Below are positions 7,776-9,265 of a DNA stretch of 9,265 bases, piece by piece (position 1 is the first letter of the stretch; the number at the start of each line of letters is the position of its first letter). The DNA comes from Cellvibrionales bacterium UBA4435 (GTDB lineage Bacteria > Pseudomonadota > Gammaproteobacteria > Pseudomonadales > Porticoccaceae), in assembly GCA_002390525.1 (NCBI GenBank), contig DGPR01000013.1:71031-80295 (forward strand), in the 5' to 3' direction. Position numbers and translations under genes: made by a program. Under the pieces are notes generated by a model. That model ran no database searches and was not told the origin of the DNA. It was given only the letters and a program-made list of their open reading frames with translations.

Positions 7776-8429
7776 ATGTCTCTACTTATAAATGATATTG
7801 CTCCTAACTTCGAGTCTAATTCTACAGATGGCCTAATTAAGTTCCATAAGTGGATTGGTAAAAGCTACGCTATTCTGTTCTCACACCCGAAAGATTTCAC
7901 ACCAGTCTGTACAACAGAATTCTCAGTTTTAGCAGCCCTGTCGTTAGAGTTTAAAAATAGAAATACTAAAGTCATCGGAGTGTCTGTAGATAGCATTGAA
8001 GATCATATAAAATGGAAGGAAGATATTGAGTCTATATCATCCACTAAAGTTGCCTTCCCTATTATCGAAGATACCTCTTTGACTGTTTCAAAACTCTACA
8101 ACATGTTCCCTTCAGACGCGTATTTGCCTGACGGACGAACAGCTCAGGATAGCGCCACTGTAAGAACCGTATTTATAATAGGACCAGACAAAAAAATAAG
8201 GTTAACACTCTCTTACCCTATGGCTGTAGGCCGAAATTTTTCTGAGATTTTAAGAGCCTTAGACGCTATACAGTTAACTGATAAACATATTATAGCTACC
8301 CCAGCAAATTGGCTTAACGGTCAAGATGTTATTATTCCTTTATCTATAAGCGATGACGACGCTGCAAACAAATACGGATTAATTGATAAAAAACTAGCCT
8401 ATTTGAGATACATTAAACAGCCAGACTAA
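7776..8429 (+). CDS. 1-Cys peroxiredoxin (Prx6 type)
   Basis: The product is a thiol peroxidase that reduces hydrogen peroxide and organic hydroperoxides. From the ATG at 7776 it has 217 residues; ATGs at 7764 and 7773 would add four or one. The AhpC/TSA-type thioredoxin fold covers about residues 3-140. The active site is HPKDFTPVCTTEF (37-49), with peroxidatic C45, T42 and, further on, R130 in ATVRTVFI. LSYPMAVGRNFSEILRALDA (145-164) and the ATPANWLNGQDVIIP region (174-188) are typical of the Prx6/1-Cys subfamily and its C-terminal dimerisation domain. C45 is the only cysteine in the protein, so there is no resolving cysteine and an outside thiol must recycle the enzyme. The glutathione reductase gene just upstream makes glutathione a plausible donor (inference). 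It appears to have its own promoter in the gap after gor. Confidence 0.93.
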   Translation: MSLLINDIAPNFESNSTDGLIKFHKWIGKSYAILFSHPKDFTPVCTTEFSVLAALSLEFKNRNTKVIGVSVDSIEDHIKWKEDIESISSTKVAFPIIEDTSLTVSKLYNMFPSDAYLPDGRTAQDSATVRTVFIIGPDKKIRLTLSYPMAVGRNFSEILRALDAIQLTDKHIIATPANWLNGQDVIIPLSISDDDAANKYGLIDKKLAYLRYIKQPD

Positions 8430-8440
8430 AATATTTTTTT

Positions 8441-9253
8441 CTAAGGTTTTACAATTTCTCTTAATTTAGGTAGAAGCATGTGCGCAATGGTCAAACTTGC
8501 TAATACCGGAAAGATAATTAATAGGCTATTTAGACTATATTCCCATTTGAATAAAAAGATTATTATTGAAATAGGCGCAGTAAATAGTGTCAACCATAAT
8601 ATATCCGGAAATATCCTAAAATCACTATCTATAAGTGCTCGTATACCGTGTAATCCACAAAAATATATCGAGAACCAGATAAGTGGGCTTAAGAAATAAG
8701 CTAGACAAATTAATACCGTCATTTCAGCACTCAACAGCTTTAACTCAAATATATTCTTCCCTTTCTTTTTCCTCTCTTGTGCAATTTTATACAAACTTAC
8801 ACAAAAATTGATTATACAAATTAATACTATAATATTTATAGCACCAAATGTTTCTGGTTGTATCCTAACTTGTGTTAAATCGTAAAATAGAGATATTACT
8901 AAATTTGGTTTGAAGGCTATCGGCAAGAATGCCATAGCAACACCCCAGCAAACCTTAGAAGCAAAATTCATTTCATTTATGAACTTTAAATCAGATACGC
9001 CAAAATGTACTGATGACATTATCAGTAGTAAAACTAACCCACCAAATGGATAAAAAAACCAAATTAACGCACCACTTGAAGTAAAGAGTATATAAAGTAA
9101 ATATAACTTTATCCTAGCACTTGTTCGAGCTGAATGCTTCCATATAATTTTCCCATCTAGTGCACCATGTGCTATACCTATAGTACCTATAAGGCTCATA
9201 GAAATAACCATTATTATGCTTATATTTAGTTTAACTTCTGGCTTGTTTATCAT
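8441..9253 (-). CDS. blh: Brp/Blh family membrane protein (beta-carotene 15,15'-dioxygenase-like), diverged
   Basis: Known Brp/Blh proteins split beta-carotene with O2 into two retinals, which serve as rhodopsin chromophore. This 270-residue product is a multi-pass membrane protein (hydrophobic segments near 8-28, 50-85, 102-125, 138-155, 175-200, 218-236 and 240-260). The family pattern is visible in order: GIAHGALDG (26-34, H29), SSVHFGVSD (80-88, H83), YFCGLHGIRALID (197-209, H202) and IAHMLLPK (256-263, H258). These line up with GLPHGALD, IIHFGMAD, CFIHSRRH and VPHMILID, as I recall them, in the characterised marine 66A03 Blh. The second histidine of the third motif is Ala here (A206), so a metal ligand may be missing and activity is uncertain. 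No ribosome site is visible before the ATG at 9253 and the frame stays open to the window edge, so the true start may lie outside. It converges on the peroxiredoxin gene with an 11-bp gap. Confidence 0.8.
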   Translation of the reverse strand: MINKPEVKLNISIIMVISMSLIGTIGIAHGALDGKIIWKHSARTSARIKLYLLYILFTSSGALIWFFYPFGGLVLLLIMSSVHFGVSDLKFINEMNFASKVCWGVAMAFLPIAFKPNLVISLFYDLTQVRIQPETFGAINIIVLICIINFCVSLYKIAQERKKKGKNIFELKLLSAEMTVLICLAYFLSPLIWFSIYFCGLHGIRALIDSDFRIFPDILWLTLFTAPISIIIFLFKWEYSLNSLLIIFPVLASLTIAHMLLPKLREIVKP

Positions 9254-9265
9254 AAGAATGCCAGA

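Noticed and set aside
8428..8440. Possible bidirectional terminator between the peroxiredoxin and Blh-like genes
   Set aside because: There is a T-run and an AAAATATTTT palindrome at the convergent junction, but the stem has no G/C pairs and would be very unstable.
8478..8699. 73-codon + strand frame opposite the Blh-like gene
   Set aside because: The opposite strand carries conserved family motifs in a long membrane protein frame, while this peptide has none; treated as a shadow.

Overview
The window is an AT-rich (roughly two thirds A+T by eye), densely packed chromosomal segment from a gammaproteobacterium. The evidence is the gene order ftsK - lolA - crcB - serS - cysG, which matches the block I recall from Pseudomonas-type genomes, and protein sequences that resemble gammaproteobacterial homologues along their whole length (LolA, CysG and glutathione reductase especially). 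Low G+C, short intergenic gaps and a Brp/Blh-type carotene-cleavage family gene at the right edge suggest a free-living marine, streamlined, possibly rhodopsin-bearing lineage. That ecological reading is inference. The genus cannot be fixed from this sequence.

Layout. Positions 1-119 are a leader with a TATAAT box. Six genes on the + strand follow from 120 to 7637 with gaps of 2 to 58 bp: ftsK (chromosome translocation at division), lolA (periplasmic lipoprotein carrier), crcB (fluoride channel), serS (seryl-tRNA synthetase), cysG (sirohaem synthase) and gor (glutathione reductase). They could be one long transcript or a few overlapping ones; no strong terminator is visible between them. A 138-bp AT-rich gap before the preferred start (7638-7775) holds a probable extended -10 promoter and two inverted repeats. 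It leads into a 1-Cys peroxiredoxin of the Prx6 type. Converging on that gene from the - strand, 11 bp away, is a multi-pass membrane protein of the Brp/Blh (beta-carotene 15,15'-dioxygenase) family. Its 5' end lies at or beyond the window edge.

How the genes fit together. The left part is housekeeping: division, envelope biogenesis, translation, cofactor synthesis. The right part has a redox theme: gor regenerates glutathione, the single-cysteine peroxiredoxin needs an external thiol such as glutathione, and the Blh-like protein would use O2 on carotenoids to make retinal. No mobile element, CRISPR array, tRNA or rRNA was seen. I found no clearly new system. The points most worth a second look are the diverged metal-ligand pattern of the Blh-like protein, what lies just right of the window, the absence of rarA between lolA and crcB, and the gor / 1-Cys peroxiredoxin pairing.
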